NCBI RefSeq assembly: GCF_014621775.1
Contig: NZ_CP061204.1
Coordinates: 2,624,501-2,688,500 of the forward strand
Length of the DNA stretch: 64,000 nucleotides
Direction of reading: 5' to 3'
Source of the DNA: Stenotrophomonas sp. 169
GTDB taxonomy: Bacteria; Pseudomonadota; Gammaproteobacteria; Xanthomonadales; Xanthomonadaceae
Numbering within the stretch: the first letter of the stretch is position 1; the number at the start of each line of letters is the position of its first letter. The notes under the pieces were generated by a model. That model had not been told where the DNA came from. It saw nothing but the letters and a program-made list of their open reading frames with translations, and did not search any database. Positions 38,741 to 46,381 of the stretch are shown here, one piece after another. The position numbers and the translations under genes were made by a program.

Positions 38741-39591
38741 CCGTCGACAGCCACACCAGTCCGTTGCAGACCGCGGACGGCCACCGCTTCGACCTGCTGC
38801 ACTGCCTCCCCACTCATCCCCGTGCGCGGCTGCTGTGGTTGCCTGCGCTGGGCGTGGCCGCACGCCATTACCTGCCCTTGGCGCAGGCGCTGGCTGCAGA
38901 CGGGATCGCGGTGTACCTGCACGAGTGGCGCGGCAATGGAAGCAGCGCATTGCGTCCTTCGCGGTCGCAGGATTGGGGCTACCGGCAGATTCTCGAGTAC
39001 GACCTGCCGGCCAGCCAGCAGGTGCTTGCCGCGCACGACGCCCAGGACGGCGCGCTGCCCTGGATCATCGGCGGGCACAGCCTGGGTGGGCAGCTGGCCT
39101 GCCTGCATGCCGGCCGCGTCCCCTCCGTTTTTCCACGTCTTTGGCTGGTGGCCAGTGGCACGCCCTGGTGGCGCAGCTTTCCCGCTCCACGCCGCTGGTC
39201 GTTGCCGCTGGCCTATCGCTTCCTGGCGTGGCTGGCCCAGCGCACGGGTGTGCTGCCTGGCCGACGGCTGGGGTTTGGCGGTACCGAAGCGCGCGGCCTC
39301 ATCGCCGACTGGTCGCGGGTTGGACTAAGCAGCCGGTACGCAGCGGCCGGCCTGGATGAGGACCTGGATGGCCAGCTGCAGCGGGTGCAGGGGCACGCGC
39401 AGGCGGTCCTGATGGCCGATGACTGGCTGGCGCCGGCCGGATCGATGCAGGCCCTGCTGCAGAAACTGCCACAGGTGCAGGCCACGACCTGCACATTGGA
39501 TGCGGCAACGCTGGGCGTACGTGCCGACCACTTCCACTGGATGAAGGCGCCACAGGCCGTCGCAGGGGCGCTGACGCGTTCATTTGAATGA
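38737..39591 (+). CDS. Alpha/beta-hydrolase family protein
   Basis: A 284-residue alpha/beta hydrolase. The nucleophile elbow is GGHSLGGQLA (Ser in GHSLG), after an HG-less N-terminal strand LLWLPALGVAARHYLPLAQ. A late DDWLAP and DHFHWMK provide the acid and catalytic His. The substrate is unknown; the LPALGV form resembles the 'alpha/beta hydrolase' proteins often annotated as uncharacterised esterases or lysophospholipases. The start at 38737 overlaps the thiD stop (ATGA). Confidence 0.8.
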   Translation: MTVDSHTSPLQTADGHRFDLLHCLPTHPRARLLWLPALGVAARHYLPLAQALAADGIAVYLHEWRGNGSSALRPSRSQDWGYRQILEYDLPASQQVLAAHDAQDGALPWIIGGHSLGGQLACLHAGRVPSVFPRLWLVASGTPWWRSFPAPRRWSLPLAYRFLAWLAQRTGVLPGRRLGFGGTEARGLIADWSRVGLSSRYAAAGLDEDLDGQLQRVQGHAQAVLMADDWLAPAGSMQALLQKLPQVQATTCTLDAATLGVRADHFHWMKAPQAVAGALTRSFE

Positions 39592-39654
39592 AACCCTTCA
39601 CAAAAACGTTGACGGATGCGGCGGTAATCCGCATAATTCCGCTCCTGTTGAAGC

Positions 39655-39731
39655 GCGCCCGTAGCTCAGTTGGATAGAGTACCTGGCTACGAACCAGGCG
39701 GTCGGGAGTTCGAATCTCTCCGGGCGCACCA
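39655..39731 (+). tRNA. tRNA-Arg (anticodon ACG), copy 1
   Basis: A 77-base cloverleaf with encoded CCA. The acceptor GCGCCCG pairs with CGGGCGC, and the anticodon loop CTACGAA gives ACG (inosine at 34 after TadA editing). First of three copies with the same sequence. Confidence 0.95.
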
Positions 39732-39789
39732 TCAACAGGAACACCAGCCCCGCCGCTGGTGTTGAGTGGTAAAAAAATCGCTGTCACAT

Positions 39790-39866
39790 GCGCCCGTAGC
39801 TCAGTTGGATAGAGTACCTGGCTACGAACCAGGCGGTCGGGAGTTCGAATCTCTCCGGGCGCACCA
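39790..39866 (+). tRNA. tRNA-Arg (anticodon ACG), copy 2
   Basis: Identical to copy 1 across all 77 bases. The 58-bp spacer before it holds an imperfect hairpin (ACACCAGC with GCTGGTGT), perhaps a processing signal between the tRNAs. Confidence 0.95.
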
Positions 39867-39919
39867 GTGACGCGATCATCAACGCCGCCGTTAATGCAGC
39901 CGTAAAAGCAGTACACCGT

Positions 39920-39996
39920 GCGCCCGTAGCTCAGTTGGATAGAGTACCTGGCTACGAACCAGGCGGTCGGGAGTTCGAATCTCTCCGGGCGCACCA
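39920..39996 (+). tRNA. tRNA-Arg (anticodon ACG), copy 3
   Basis: Identical to copies 1 and 2. The 53-bp spacer before it differs from the first spacer, so the tRNA units, not the whole repeat unit, are conserved. It is followed by a strong terminator. Confidence 0.95.
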
Positions 39997-40006
39997 TTAT
40001 TCGAAG

Positions 40007-40039
40007 AAAACAGCAGGCCTCGGCCTGCTGTTTTTTTTT
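40007..40039 (+). terminator. Rho-independent terminator of the tRNA-Arg cluster
   Basis: AAAACAGCAGGC and GCCTGCTGTTTT pair around a CTCG loop and continue into a run of T. It starts 10 bp after the third tRNA. Confidence 0.92.
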
Positions 40040-40102
40040 GCGCGTCCGGATTCCGGCCGTCACCGACTCTGGGTCGGCGCTACCCTCATCCCAACAGAAT
40101 GC

Positions 40103-41017
40103 TTACCGCACCGCGCTCCACCATGCATCCAGCACACCCGGCGCGCGCAGGCGCTCACGCCACCAGCGCAGTGCGGCGCCATCTTCCCCGGTGCGCCACG
40201 CCAGCCAGAACGTTTCGTCCGGCTTGTGTTCCTCGACATCTCGGATCACCAGCTCGCCGCGCGCCACGGCCGCGCGCGCGCAGGGCTCAGGCAGGAATCC
40301 AAAGCCCACCCCTTCCCGCTGCAGCCGCAACTTGCTGGCCATGTCGGGCACGCTCAGTGTTTCCTGTCCCATCAACAGGCCAACGGTGCGCGGCAGCAGG
40401 CGGCGTGCCGAGTCTGATACGGCGATCGCACAGTGCTCCGCCAGCTGTTCGCGCCGCAGCACGCCCGGCACGCCCACCAACGGATGTCCCGGTGCCACGG
40501 CGAACACGAACGCCACGCTCCCCATCGGCTCCACCACATAGCCCCCGCCGCTGGGGCCCTCGCCCGCCGCACCGACCAGCAGGTCCGCGCGACGATCCAA
40601 CAGGGCCTCCCACGTGCCCGACAGCGCCTCGCCGATCAGCCTCAGGCGGGTCTGCGCCGCGACCTCACGGAACGCCGCGATATCCGTCCCGAGCAACCAG
40701 GTGGGAAACATCGAGTCCATCGCCAGCGTGAGTTCGGCCTCCCAACCGGAGGCCACGCGCCGGACACGCAGTTCCAGTTCGCGTGCCGCGCGCAGCAGGT
40801 GCCGGCCCTCGTCGAGCAACGCGCGCCCCGCCTCGGTCATCTCTGCCCGGGGCCCCATGCGGTCAAACAACTGCACCCCCAGATCCTCTTCCAGCTTGGC
40901 CACGGTGTAGGAGATGGTCGAGGGGACCTTGTGCAGGGCTTTGCCTGCGGCGGCGAAGGAGCCACGTCGGTCGATGGCGTCCAGGATCTGCAGCGCGTCG
41001 AGACTGAGCTTGAGCAT
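40103..41017 (-). CDS. LysR-family transcriptional regulator
   Basis: A 304-residue LTTR. The N-terminal winged helix-turn-helix is [20 protein letters not shown] with PSTISYTVAKLEEDLGVQLF, followed by a periplasmic-binding-type effector domain. Divergent from the pirin gene, with a 138-bp shared gap, so the pirin gene is the likely target, as is common for LysR-pirin pairs. The effector is unknown. Confidence 0.9.
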   Translation of the reverse strand: MLKLSLDALQILDAIDRRGSFAAAGKALHKVPSTISYTVAKLEEDLGVQLFDRMGPRAEMTEAGRALLDEGRHLLRAARELELRVRRVASGWEAELTLAMDSMFPTWLLGTDIAAFREVAAQTRLRLIGEALSGTWEALLDRRADLLVGAAGEGPSGGGYVVEPMGSVAFVFAVAPGHPLVGVPGVLRREQLAEHCAIAVSDSARRLLPRTVGLLMGQETLSVPDMASKLRLQREGVGFGFLPEPCARAAVARGELVIRDVEEHKPDETFWLAWRTGEDGAALRWWRERLRAPGVLDAWWSAVR

Positions 41018-41155
41018 TCGAATTTTTCGATGATGGCTTGCAAAACTATCCGTTTTTCAAAGCGGCAGGGCAAGCGGATACTTCTTCGCAACGGGAAACG
41101 CGGCCTGCACAGGCAGCCAACCCCGCATCGAAACCATCGAACAAGGAGATTCACC

Positions 41156-41857
41156 ATGATCCAGATCCGCAAGAGCGCAACCCGTGGCAAGGCCGACCAT
41201 GGCTGGCTGAACTCCATGCACACCTTCTCGTTCGCCAACTACCATGACGCCCGCTACACCCAGTTCGGCCCGTTGAGGGTGATCAACGAAGACAAGGTGA
41301 TCGGTGGTCAGGGCTTCGGCACCCACAGCCACCGCAACATGGAAATCGTCTCCTACGTGCTGGGCGGTGCGCTGGAGCACAAGGATTCGATGGGCACCGG
41401 ATCGGTCCTTCGCTACGGTGACGTGCAGCGCATGAGCGCGGGCAGCGGCGTCAGCCACAGCGAGTTCAACCATTCCGCCGATGAACCGGTGCACTTCCTG
41501 CAGATCTGGCTGTTCCCGGACCAGGAGAACATCGAACCGTCCTACCAGGAGACCCACTTCACCCCGGATGACAAGCGCGGCCAGCTCCGCCTGATCGCTT
41601 CGCCCGACGGTGCCGATGGCTCCCTGTTGATCCACCAGGACGCGCGCATCTTCGCCAGCATCCTCGATGGCGCACAGCGCCTGCACCACACCCTCGCACC
41701 GGGCCGCGGCGCCTATGTGCAGGTGGCCCGCGGGCAGCTGCAGGTCAACGGCATCACCCTGGAGGCAGGCGACGCGCTGCAGATGCGCGACGAAGTGCAG
41801 GTGACACTGGAAAACGGCAATGATGCCGAGGTGCTGGTGTTCGACATGCCGCTGTAA
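41156..41857 (+). CDS. Pirin-family protein (YhaK-like)
   Basis: A 233-residue bicupin. The N-terminal cupin has FGTHSHRNMEIVSYVLGG (metal-binding histidines) and MSAGSGVSHSEFNHS, which complete the pirin signature. C-terminal cupin from about residue 130. Some members show quercetin 2,3-dioxygenase activity, while YhaK is a redox-responsive protein. AAGGAG lies 9 bases before the ATG. The 291 bp after it, up to the next small gene, show no convincing gene. Confidence 0.9.
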   Translation: MIQIRKSATRGKADHGWLNSMHTFSFANYHDARYTQFGPLRVINEDKVIGGQGFGTHSHRNMEIVSYVLGGALEHKDSMGTGSVLRYGDVQRMSAGSGVSHSEFNHSADEPVHFLQIWLFPDQENIEPSYQETHFTPDDKRGQLRLIASPDGADGSLLIHQDARIFASILDGAQRLHHTLAPGRGAYVQVARGQLQVNGITLEAGDALQMRDEVQVTLENGNDAEVLVFDMPL

Positions 41858-42148
41858 GGGCCGTCGTCCGGGTGGCGGGCAATGCCTGCCACCCGCCTGC
41901 ACGTCGTCGACACCCTTATCGAACCTGCCGACAGTCACCGAGGACGACGCCACCGGTGTTGATGTCGTGCACGGTACCGACCAGGCGGGCGATAGCGCAC
42001 CGTCCCGCCAACGGCGCCCACGCGTCCCACACACGGCTTTGTCCGTGCCGGGTCTGTCGGCCCTCCATGCCCGCACCGCGTTCATGCGACGGACTCGTTC
42101 GCTTAACGACCCGGGTTGCACGATCCGTGTCACAACACGGAGGGTGCC

Positions 42149-42316
42149 ATGAACAAACAATCGCCGACCAATCCGGGCAACGAAGAAGACGATCAGAATC
42201 AGGCGGACACGCCGGACAAGCTGCGCAACGACGGTGCACGCTGGAAAGAACGCGACATGCCCGAGCAGGAAGGCCACGCCACCCCGGATGACTACGAAAA
42301 GCCTGCGCCAGGCTGA
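42149..42316 (+). CDS. Small hydrophilic hypothetical protein
   Basis: A 55-residue, highly polar protein rich in Asp, Glu, Asn and Pro (NPGNEEDDQNQADTPDK, ATPDDYEKPAPG) and probably disordered. CGGAGGG lies a few bases before the ATG, which supports real translation. No family is recognised. It is the last backbone-like gene before the repeat cluster and the island. Confidence 0.55.
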   Translation: MNKQSPTNPGNEEDDQNQADTPDKLRNDGARWKERDMPEQEGHATPDDYEKPAPG

Positions 42317-42330
42317 GCCGGCATCACAAG

Positions 42331-42449
42331 GTAGAGCCGACTTCAGTCGGCTGCGTCACGGTAGAGCCGACTTCAGTCGGCTGCCTCACTTCCCGCCGAG
42401 CACGGCTCGGCGCTACCGTGGCCTTGGTAGCGCCGACCCATGGTCGGCG
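42331..42449. repeat. Cluster of four SMAG-type GTAG palindromes
   Basis: Two direct copies of GTAGAGCCGACTTCAGTCGG (42331 and 42361) are followed by an inverted CGCCGAGC-type copy (42394-42416, ending CTAC) and a direct GTAGCGCCGACCCATGG copy (42427-42449). Two sequence subtypes therefore sit side by side, at the left edge of the accessory island. Confidence 0.85.
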
Positions 42450-42505
42450 AGCGCAGCGGGCCGCACCGCATCACGCCGACCATCAGCCGGCATGACGCGT
42501 GTCCA

Positions 42506-42709
42506 TCACGGGGCGGTGTAGGTCGCCGTCAACGTCACCGCGCGATACCCGCCGGTGACGCCCACCAACCGGATGAAGTACGAATCCGCCACCGGCAACG
42601 CGGCCTGCATGTACCGCGTCGTGCCGGCGCGCACCGCACTGACATCTGCACCAGTGCCATCGCGTTCCGGTGCGCGGGTGGTGCGTAGGCCGCGGACGTG
42701 CACATCCAA
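42506..42709 (-). pseudogene. Orphan C-terminal gene fragment at island edge
   Basis: A 67-codon frame whose last 33 residues look like a beta-rich protein end (SYFIRLVGVTGGYRAVTL, then TATYTAP at the stop). The upstream part is GC-rich and does not continue as a longer frame. There is no clear ribosome-binding site. Probably the tail of a surface or phage-type protein cut at the island boundary; the family is not identified. Confidence 0.35.
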
Positions 42710-42765
42710 GAGCGCCGCTCCGGCTGGTCAAATCCTAAACAGCCTTCCAGTGGAACAACACCCTG

Positions 42766-43012
42766 AAGACATGCGTCGCCCCTACATGTCGGCCATGCTG
42801 AAACGCATGGGCTTCGGCCGTCCAACGATTAATGGATTTCGGTCAACTTTCAAGGATTCGCGGCGAGAACAACTGATTTCCCTGATGATTTGTCGGAAGC
42901 GGCGCTGGCTCATCGGATCCGCGATAAAGCCAAGGCTGCATACAAGCGAGGTACGATGCTCGAAAAGCGCAGAGCAATGATGGTAGCTTGGGCCGCGTAT
43001 TGTGGGTATTAA
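42766..43012 (+). pseudogene. Tyrosine recombinase (P4-type integrase) C-terminal remnant, frameshifted
   Basis: The first frame reads MLKRMGFGRPTINGFRSTFK, the box II region of phage/island integrases (NGFR where HGFR is usual). At about 42857-42860 the frame changes, and the rest reads DFPDDLSEAALAHRIRDKAK, then AAYKRGTMLEKRRAMMVAW and AYCGY to a TAA at 43010-43012. This supplies the later His and the catalytic Tyr (AAYKRG). So the catalytic end of an integrase is present, broken by a one-base shift, and the N-terminal 300 or so residues are missing. It marks the left part of the island. Confidence 0.8.
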
Positions 43013-43075
43013 AGTGATGCACATAGTGTTGCGATATCGAGCCGCGAAGCCGCTCTAACTAGACCAGTTGCGCCC

Positions 43076-43444
43076 TCACATCCAATCCGCATTATCGATA
43101 ATCTCATCAAGCACGCTATTAATTCCGAAAAGATTCTCACTGACAACGCGGTAGAGCTCTGCAAATGTATCTTTAGCCTCCTTCGTTCCAAGATCCAAAG
43201 TGCTGTACCGAATCATCTCATTGAACTCGTACCACGCGTTATCTGGCCACGCAGCCAACTCTTGCAACGTTTGCGTGCCTGGATAAAAAAAGAGCCCGTA
43301 ATCGGCGGTGTCGGTCTTCGTTATAGACCACTTATACTTGCAGTCGTATAGAAAAAATATTTCGCTACCTTGGGCGGCTGGCGTCACCTCAGTGATTCGA
43401 TCCCGAGTCACAATCATTGCGTTAGCTGCAGAGACGATTTTCAT
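43076..43444 (-). CDS. Island protein of unknown function, partner of upstream membrane protein
   Basis: A 122-residue soluble protein, not recognised. It has an N-terminal strand-rich part (MKIVSAANAMIVTRDRITEV, EIFFLYDCKYKWSITKT) and a helical C-terminal half (EAKDTFAELYRVVSEN, INSVLDEIID). AT content is higher than in the backbone. The start overlaps the stop of the 148-residue membrane protein gene by 4 bp (ATGA), so the two are translated together and may form a complex. Confidence 0.65.
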   Translation of the reverse strand: MKIVSAANAMIVTRDRITEVTPAAQGSEIFFLYDCKYKWSITKTDTADYGLFFYPGTQTLQELAAWPDNAWYEFNEMIRYSTLDLGTKEAKDTFAELYRVVSENLFGINSVLDEIIDNADWM

Positions 43445-43887
43445 TGTTGCGGTTCCTTTATGCTATCCACGAGAGCGACGGTATCGAAGTGGCGCATACT
43501 TTCCCTGAGCTCACTTACAAGCGCACGTTTCTGGGGCTCAGTAATCGGCTTACGCTTGTTAGACACGGATATTTTTATTTTAGATGAGACCGCTGCGAAG
43601 GACTTTGCAAAGGCTGGGTTGCCATCGATGTGGCCGCAGACTTCGTGGCAGATATTTACAACCTCAACCAAGGCGGATGGTTCCGTTGCGTTGAGGTCGT
43701 TCAAGCGGTCCAATTTTGCTCGAAGATCTGCCAGACTTCCTTGGTTGGCGGTTGCAGCCAAGGCTTTAAATACAGCACCGAGTTCTTTTCGCTTAGCAAC
43801 GAATAGATAGATAGCGATGACGGAGGCCGCAATCGTTAGCAGATCGGCAAGCGCATTGATGACATCCTTAGCCAACATCCAGTCCAT
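43441..43887 (-). CDS. Island membrane-anchored helical protein of unknown function
   Basis: A 148-residue protein with one N-terminal membrane segment (about residues 12-31, IAASVIAIYLFVAKRKE follows the core) and a long cytoplasmic helical region (LADLRAKLDRLNDL and similar). His and Cys occur in ICHEVCGHID, but no metal motif is certain. No family is recognised. First gene of a two-gene unit with the 122-residue protein. Base composition is unlike the backbone, which suggests horizontal origin. Confidence 0.65.
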   Translation of the reverse strand: MDWMLAKDVINALADLLTIAASVIAIYLFVAKRKELGAVFKALAATANQGSLADLRAKLDRLNDLNATEPSALVEVVNICHEVCGHIDGNPAFAKSFAAVSSKIKISVSNKRKPITEPQKRALVSELRESMRHFDTVALVDSIKEPQQ

Positions 43888-44208
43888 GTCTTAGCTCATT
43901 GGTTGCAGGCCGTAGGTGCCCCGCATGGAGGGTCCTTCAACGTGTGTCTGATGGACCTCAAGCTTGCCGGACAGCCACCGGCACTACCATCGGATTTGGT
44001 GCAGATTTGTTCAGACCTTCCCTAGCAGATCAGACCCGTTCCAGCGACTCGTTCATGTACTTTACCGCACTCATTCCGAGATACCCAGGGCCCGGCTGCT
44101 CACTGAAGCGTTTCCCACAAAACTCTGCGCAAGTCGCGACTGGTTCATCGAAGTGCGTGCAGCTCGTATCGGCCTATCGCTGGGCCAACAGGACCTTGCC
44201 TGGATCAC
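43888..44208. other. Gene-poor gap inside the island
   Basis: About 320 bp with no supported gene. Plus-strand frames of about 100-150 codons cross it (for example 43964-44281) but lack a ribosome-binding site, recognisable domains or consistent composition. One short stretch (RAARIGLSLGQQDLAW near 44160) faintly recalls a helix-turn-helix, which may be chance or a remnant. Confidence 0.4.
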
Positions 44209-44901
44209 TCACAGTCCAGCCAGACGCCGCATTCGCCCGAGTAGCAAGGGAATTCGCACGCTATGGTCCTCGGAAGGATGAAAGTGCGACGGCATTGAGT
44301 CGGCAAAGGCCACATCGGCAAGCAGGGCATCAAATTGATCCTCGATGTACTCCCTAACTGCTCCGCCTAAAGCGACCACTTCGTCCACTACAGAGGGACG
44401 CCCGTCGATCAAATTGACGATGTCTTCTATGTCATGATGAAGGTAATCGCCGTTTCCCCTACCACTGAACGCTCCTAGCTTGGTAGCCAATAGATACGGA
44501 GCAGTGACATGTCGTATCGTTCGCCCACTGGGTAGAGTGTAGAACGCTGCGTCGCGCGCTGCAGGCTCGAACCAAGGATTTCCGAATCCCAAGATCGATT
44601 CTTCGATCGGTACCACGTCGACAATTAACGAGCCACGTTTGAAGCGACAGACAATGTCTCCATCTTGGAAACCCAGGCAGCGCAGCTTATTGCATAGTTC
44701 TTCATAGCCTGTGTATGTAGTGACCTCGGCAACGAGATCCACGTCGATCGTCGCGCGAACCTCAGGTCGCGTTTCATCTGTAATGAGTATTCCCACCGCA
44801 CACCCGCCCACTAAAGCAAGCTCTGGAAGAACGGGTTCCAAAGCTGCCGCCGCAAGCTCGAGAATTGCGAGATTCGCCTGTTGCCAAATCATGCGAGACA
44901 T
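44209..44901 (-). CDS. Nucleotidyltransferase-fold protein (AbiEii/MNT-like toxin candidate)
   Basis: A 230-residue protein with a pol-beta-type nucleotidyltransferase core: LALVGGCAVGIL (GG motif) followed by ATIDVDLVAEV (DxD metal-binding pair) and, later, SLIVDVVPIEE as the third acidic strand. The middle has LLATKLGAFSGRGNGDYLHH, DIEDIVNLIDGR, typical of AbiEii-like and DUF6036-like proteins that transfer nucleotides to tRNA or other targets. It overlaps the upstream winged-helix gene by 13 bp. Toxin function is inference from fold and gene pairing. Confidence 0.75.
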   Translation of the reverse strand: MSRMIWQQANLAILELAAAALEPVLPELALVGGCAVGILITDETRPEVRATIDVDLVAEVTTYTGYEELCNKLRCLGFQDGDIVCRFKRGSLIVDVVPIEESILGFGNPWFEPAARDAAFYTLPSGRTIRHVTAPYLLATKLGAFSGRGNGDYLHHDIEDIVNLIDGRPSVVDEVVALGGAVREYIEDQFDALLADVAFADSMPSHFHPSEDHSVRIPLLLGRMRRLAGL

Positions 44902-45413
44902 TGCCTCAGCTTTATTGCCGCCAGTTCGCGTTCACGCGCGGCGCCTGCTCTTATTGCGTCAACAAGCGTTAGTACATCGTAGAGCTTCGTGTCCGCCTGA
45001 GCCGCAACCGGCACAGAGGGATAAAGCGGGTATAGCGCGATGCCGCGAACAGTGCCGCCGGCGAAGGGCCAGACAAAGTCCGTCCCATCGGGCGAGAAGT
45101 TCTCGCGGAGCGCTGGTGCGGATGCCCCAGTCGGCATACCTACTGCCGCAGTGCCAAACGTGGGAGGGAAGCAGTAACGCACACCATGCAAGATGAACTC
45201 TTCTAGGGCGCCGCGGACCGGTTCAGTGCTACCAGCGATCTTGGAGAGCAAGCCCGCGGTCAAGCAGCGCGCAACGCAAGCATGCGTTTCTGAGGCGGAG
45301 ATCCCCAGCTCTGCCCCCAACCTCGCATAGACAATCGGCCAGTCCTGGCTGACTGCGATCTTAGTCGCTACGACCAGATCTTGTGGTTTCAAAACTGCTT
45401 GACGATTGGCCAT
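44889..45413 (-). CDS. Winged-helix regulator, antitoxin candidate of the nucleotidyltransferase pair
   Basis: A 174-residue protein starting MANRQAVLKPQDLVVATK. The N-terminal part (YARLGAELGISASETHACV, then ARCLTAGLLSK) reads as a winged helix-turn-helix, like the small regulators paired with nucleotidyltransferases. The C-terminal part contains FPPTFGTAAVGMPTGASAPA and ends in a helix. An ATG 13 codons earlier is possible. It overlaps the nucleotidyltransferase gene, as antitoxin-toxin pairs often do, and a perfect 28-bp palindrome lies 58 bp upstream of its start. Confidence 0.7.
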   Translation of the reverse strand: MANRQAVLKPQDLVVATKIAVSQDWPIVYARLGAELGISASETHACVARCLTAGLLSKIAGSTEPVRGALEEFILHGVRYCFPPTFGTAAVGMPTGASAPALRENFSPDGTDFVWPFAGGTVRGIALYPLYPSVPVAAQADTKLYDVLTLVDAIRAGAARERELAAIKLRQCLA

Positions 45414-45471
45414 CAGGGTGCACCGAGGTCCGCGATCAGCAAATACTCTCACAAAACGGCGACGCTACGTC

Positions 45472-45499
45472 GTATTCGCTATTCGCGAATAGCGAATAC
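45472..45499. promoter_or_regulatory. Perfect 28-bp palindrome between divergent island genes
   Basis: The half-site GTATTCGCTATTCG is followed by its exact reverse complement with no spacer. Each half contains two ATTCGC-type blocks, so it could hold two dimers of a regulator. It lies in the 203-bp gap between the winged-helix gene (minus) and the 254-residue gene (plus), upstream of the predicted promoter of the latter. Autoregulation by the winged-helix protein is the likely role. Confidence 0.75.
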
Positions 45500-45559
45500 T
45501 TCGTTCCGATTGAGTTCCTCGGATAAAATATCTTTACTTTCCGTGCCTTATGCATTGTT

Positions 45560-45587
45560 TTGAAAACCGTTGCGCGTGTGGTTTAAT
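45560..45587 (+). promoter_or_regulatory. Sigma70-like promoter of the 45617 gene
   Basis: TTGAAA at 45560-45565 and TTTAAT at 45582-45587, with a 16-bp spacer. It lies 29 bp upstream of the ATG and 60 bp from the palindrome. Confidence 0.55.
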
Positions 45588-45616
45588 TGCCACGTCATCG
45601 CCAGTTGAGGGAACCC

Positions 45617-46381
45617 ATGAACGTCGCCATTAGGAAGAAGAGCCCGCGTGCGCCTTCAAGCTCTCTTCCGGATGCGTTTGAGAGGGCGCTGAAGATCTAT
45701 GCAAAGGAGCGGTTGCATCCAATGCCTACCGAGGTGTTTGCCCAAAATATGGGCTACAAATCGGCCAACAACGGTGCGGCGTTGCAGATGATCGCCTCTC
45801 TAAGATACTTTGGATTGGCCGAACGAGTGTCTGACGGGGTCCTAGCGATCTCGAAGGACGTGGAATCGCTCAAGTTTGCTCCCAGCGACTCTCTTAAAGC
45901 GGACCTGCTGAAGAAGTTTCTTCGCACGCCGGTGCTGTACGAAGAATTGCTCGACAAGTACGCGTCTGCCCTTCCTTCGGATCCCAACTTAAGGTACGAG
46001 CTCATACAGAGAGGCTTTGCCCCATCGGCGGCAGAGTCTGTGCTCATTGCCTTCCGGCAGTCGGTAGAGTTCGCTGGATACTATGCACAAGGCGAGGCTG
46101 GCGGCATAGAAGGCATGCGTGAGCACGAAGAGGCGGATCCACCGCCTATAGCTGTACCGGCGTCGGTCGGCGCGATAGCGGCGCAGCCATACAACTCACC
46201 GATGGCGCGCGCTGAAGACTTGATGCAAGACGAAGATCGCATCCCTGTAAGACTTCCGGGCGGACGACGCGCATGGCTCGTCATTCCGTCGCCATTTTTT
46301 GAAGCAGATAAAGCTCGCTTGAGAGCTCAGATCGACCTTCTTTTCACAAGCGAAGATGAAGACGGCGATAGCGGCGCTTGA
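45617..46381 (+). CDS. Island protein with N-terminal winged-helix-like region (DUF5343-like)
   Basis: A 254-residue protein. The N-terminal part (LPDAFERALKIYAKERLHPM, then GYKSANNGAALQMIASLRYF, GLAERVSDGVLAISKD) resembles the winged-helix module of DUF5343-type proteins. The middle is helical (FAPSAAESVLIAFRQSVEF). After an acidic, proline-rich linker comes a small C-terminal module (RIPVRLPGGRRAWLVIPSPF) that recurs at the ends of some mobile-element proteins. GAGGGAAC precedes the ATG. Divergent from the winged-helix/nucleotidyltransferase pair, sharing its control region. Function unknown. Confidence 0.65.
   Translation: MNVAIRKKSPRAPSSSLPDAFERALKIYAKERLHPMPTEVFAQNMGYKSANNGAALQMIASLRYFGLAERVSDGVLAISKDVESLKFAPSDSLKADLLKKFLRTPVLYEELLDKYASALPSDPNLRYELIQRGFAPSAAESVLIAFRQSVEFAGYYAQGEAGGIEGMREHEEADPPPIAVPASVGAIAAQPYNSPMARAEDLMQDEDRIPVRLPGGRRAWLVIPSPFFEADKARLRAQIDLLFTSEDEDGDSGA

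Noticed and set aside
39655..39996. Three 77-bp repeats with about 55-bp spacers as a CRISPR-like array
   Set aside because: Each repeat is a complete tRNA-Arg with CCA, and a terminator follows. No cas genes are present.
41916..42004. Minus-strand tail ARLVGTVHDINTGGVVLG as a carbonic anhydrase remnant
   Set aside because: The resemblance to carbonic anhydrase C-termini is limited to about 20 residues, and no upstream catalytic part exists in any frame.
43899..44357. Plus-strand frames of 105-152 codons in the island gap
   Set aside because: No ribosome-binding site or domain is visible, and they overlap the nucleotidyltransferase gene on the other strand. They were kept only as an unassigned gap.
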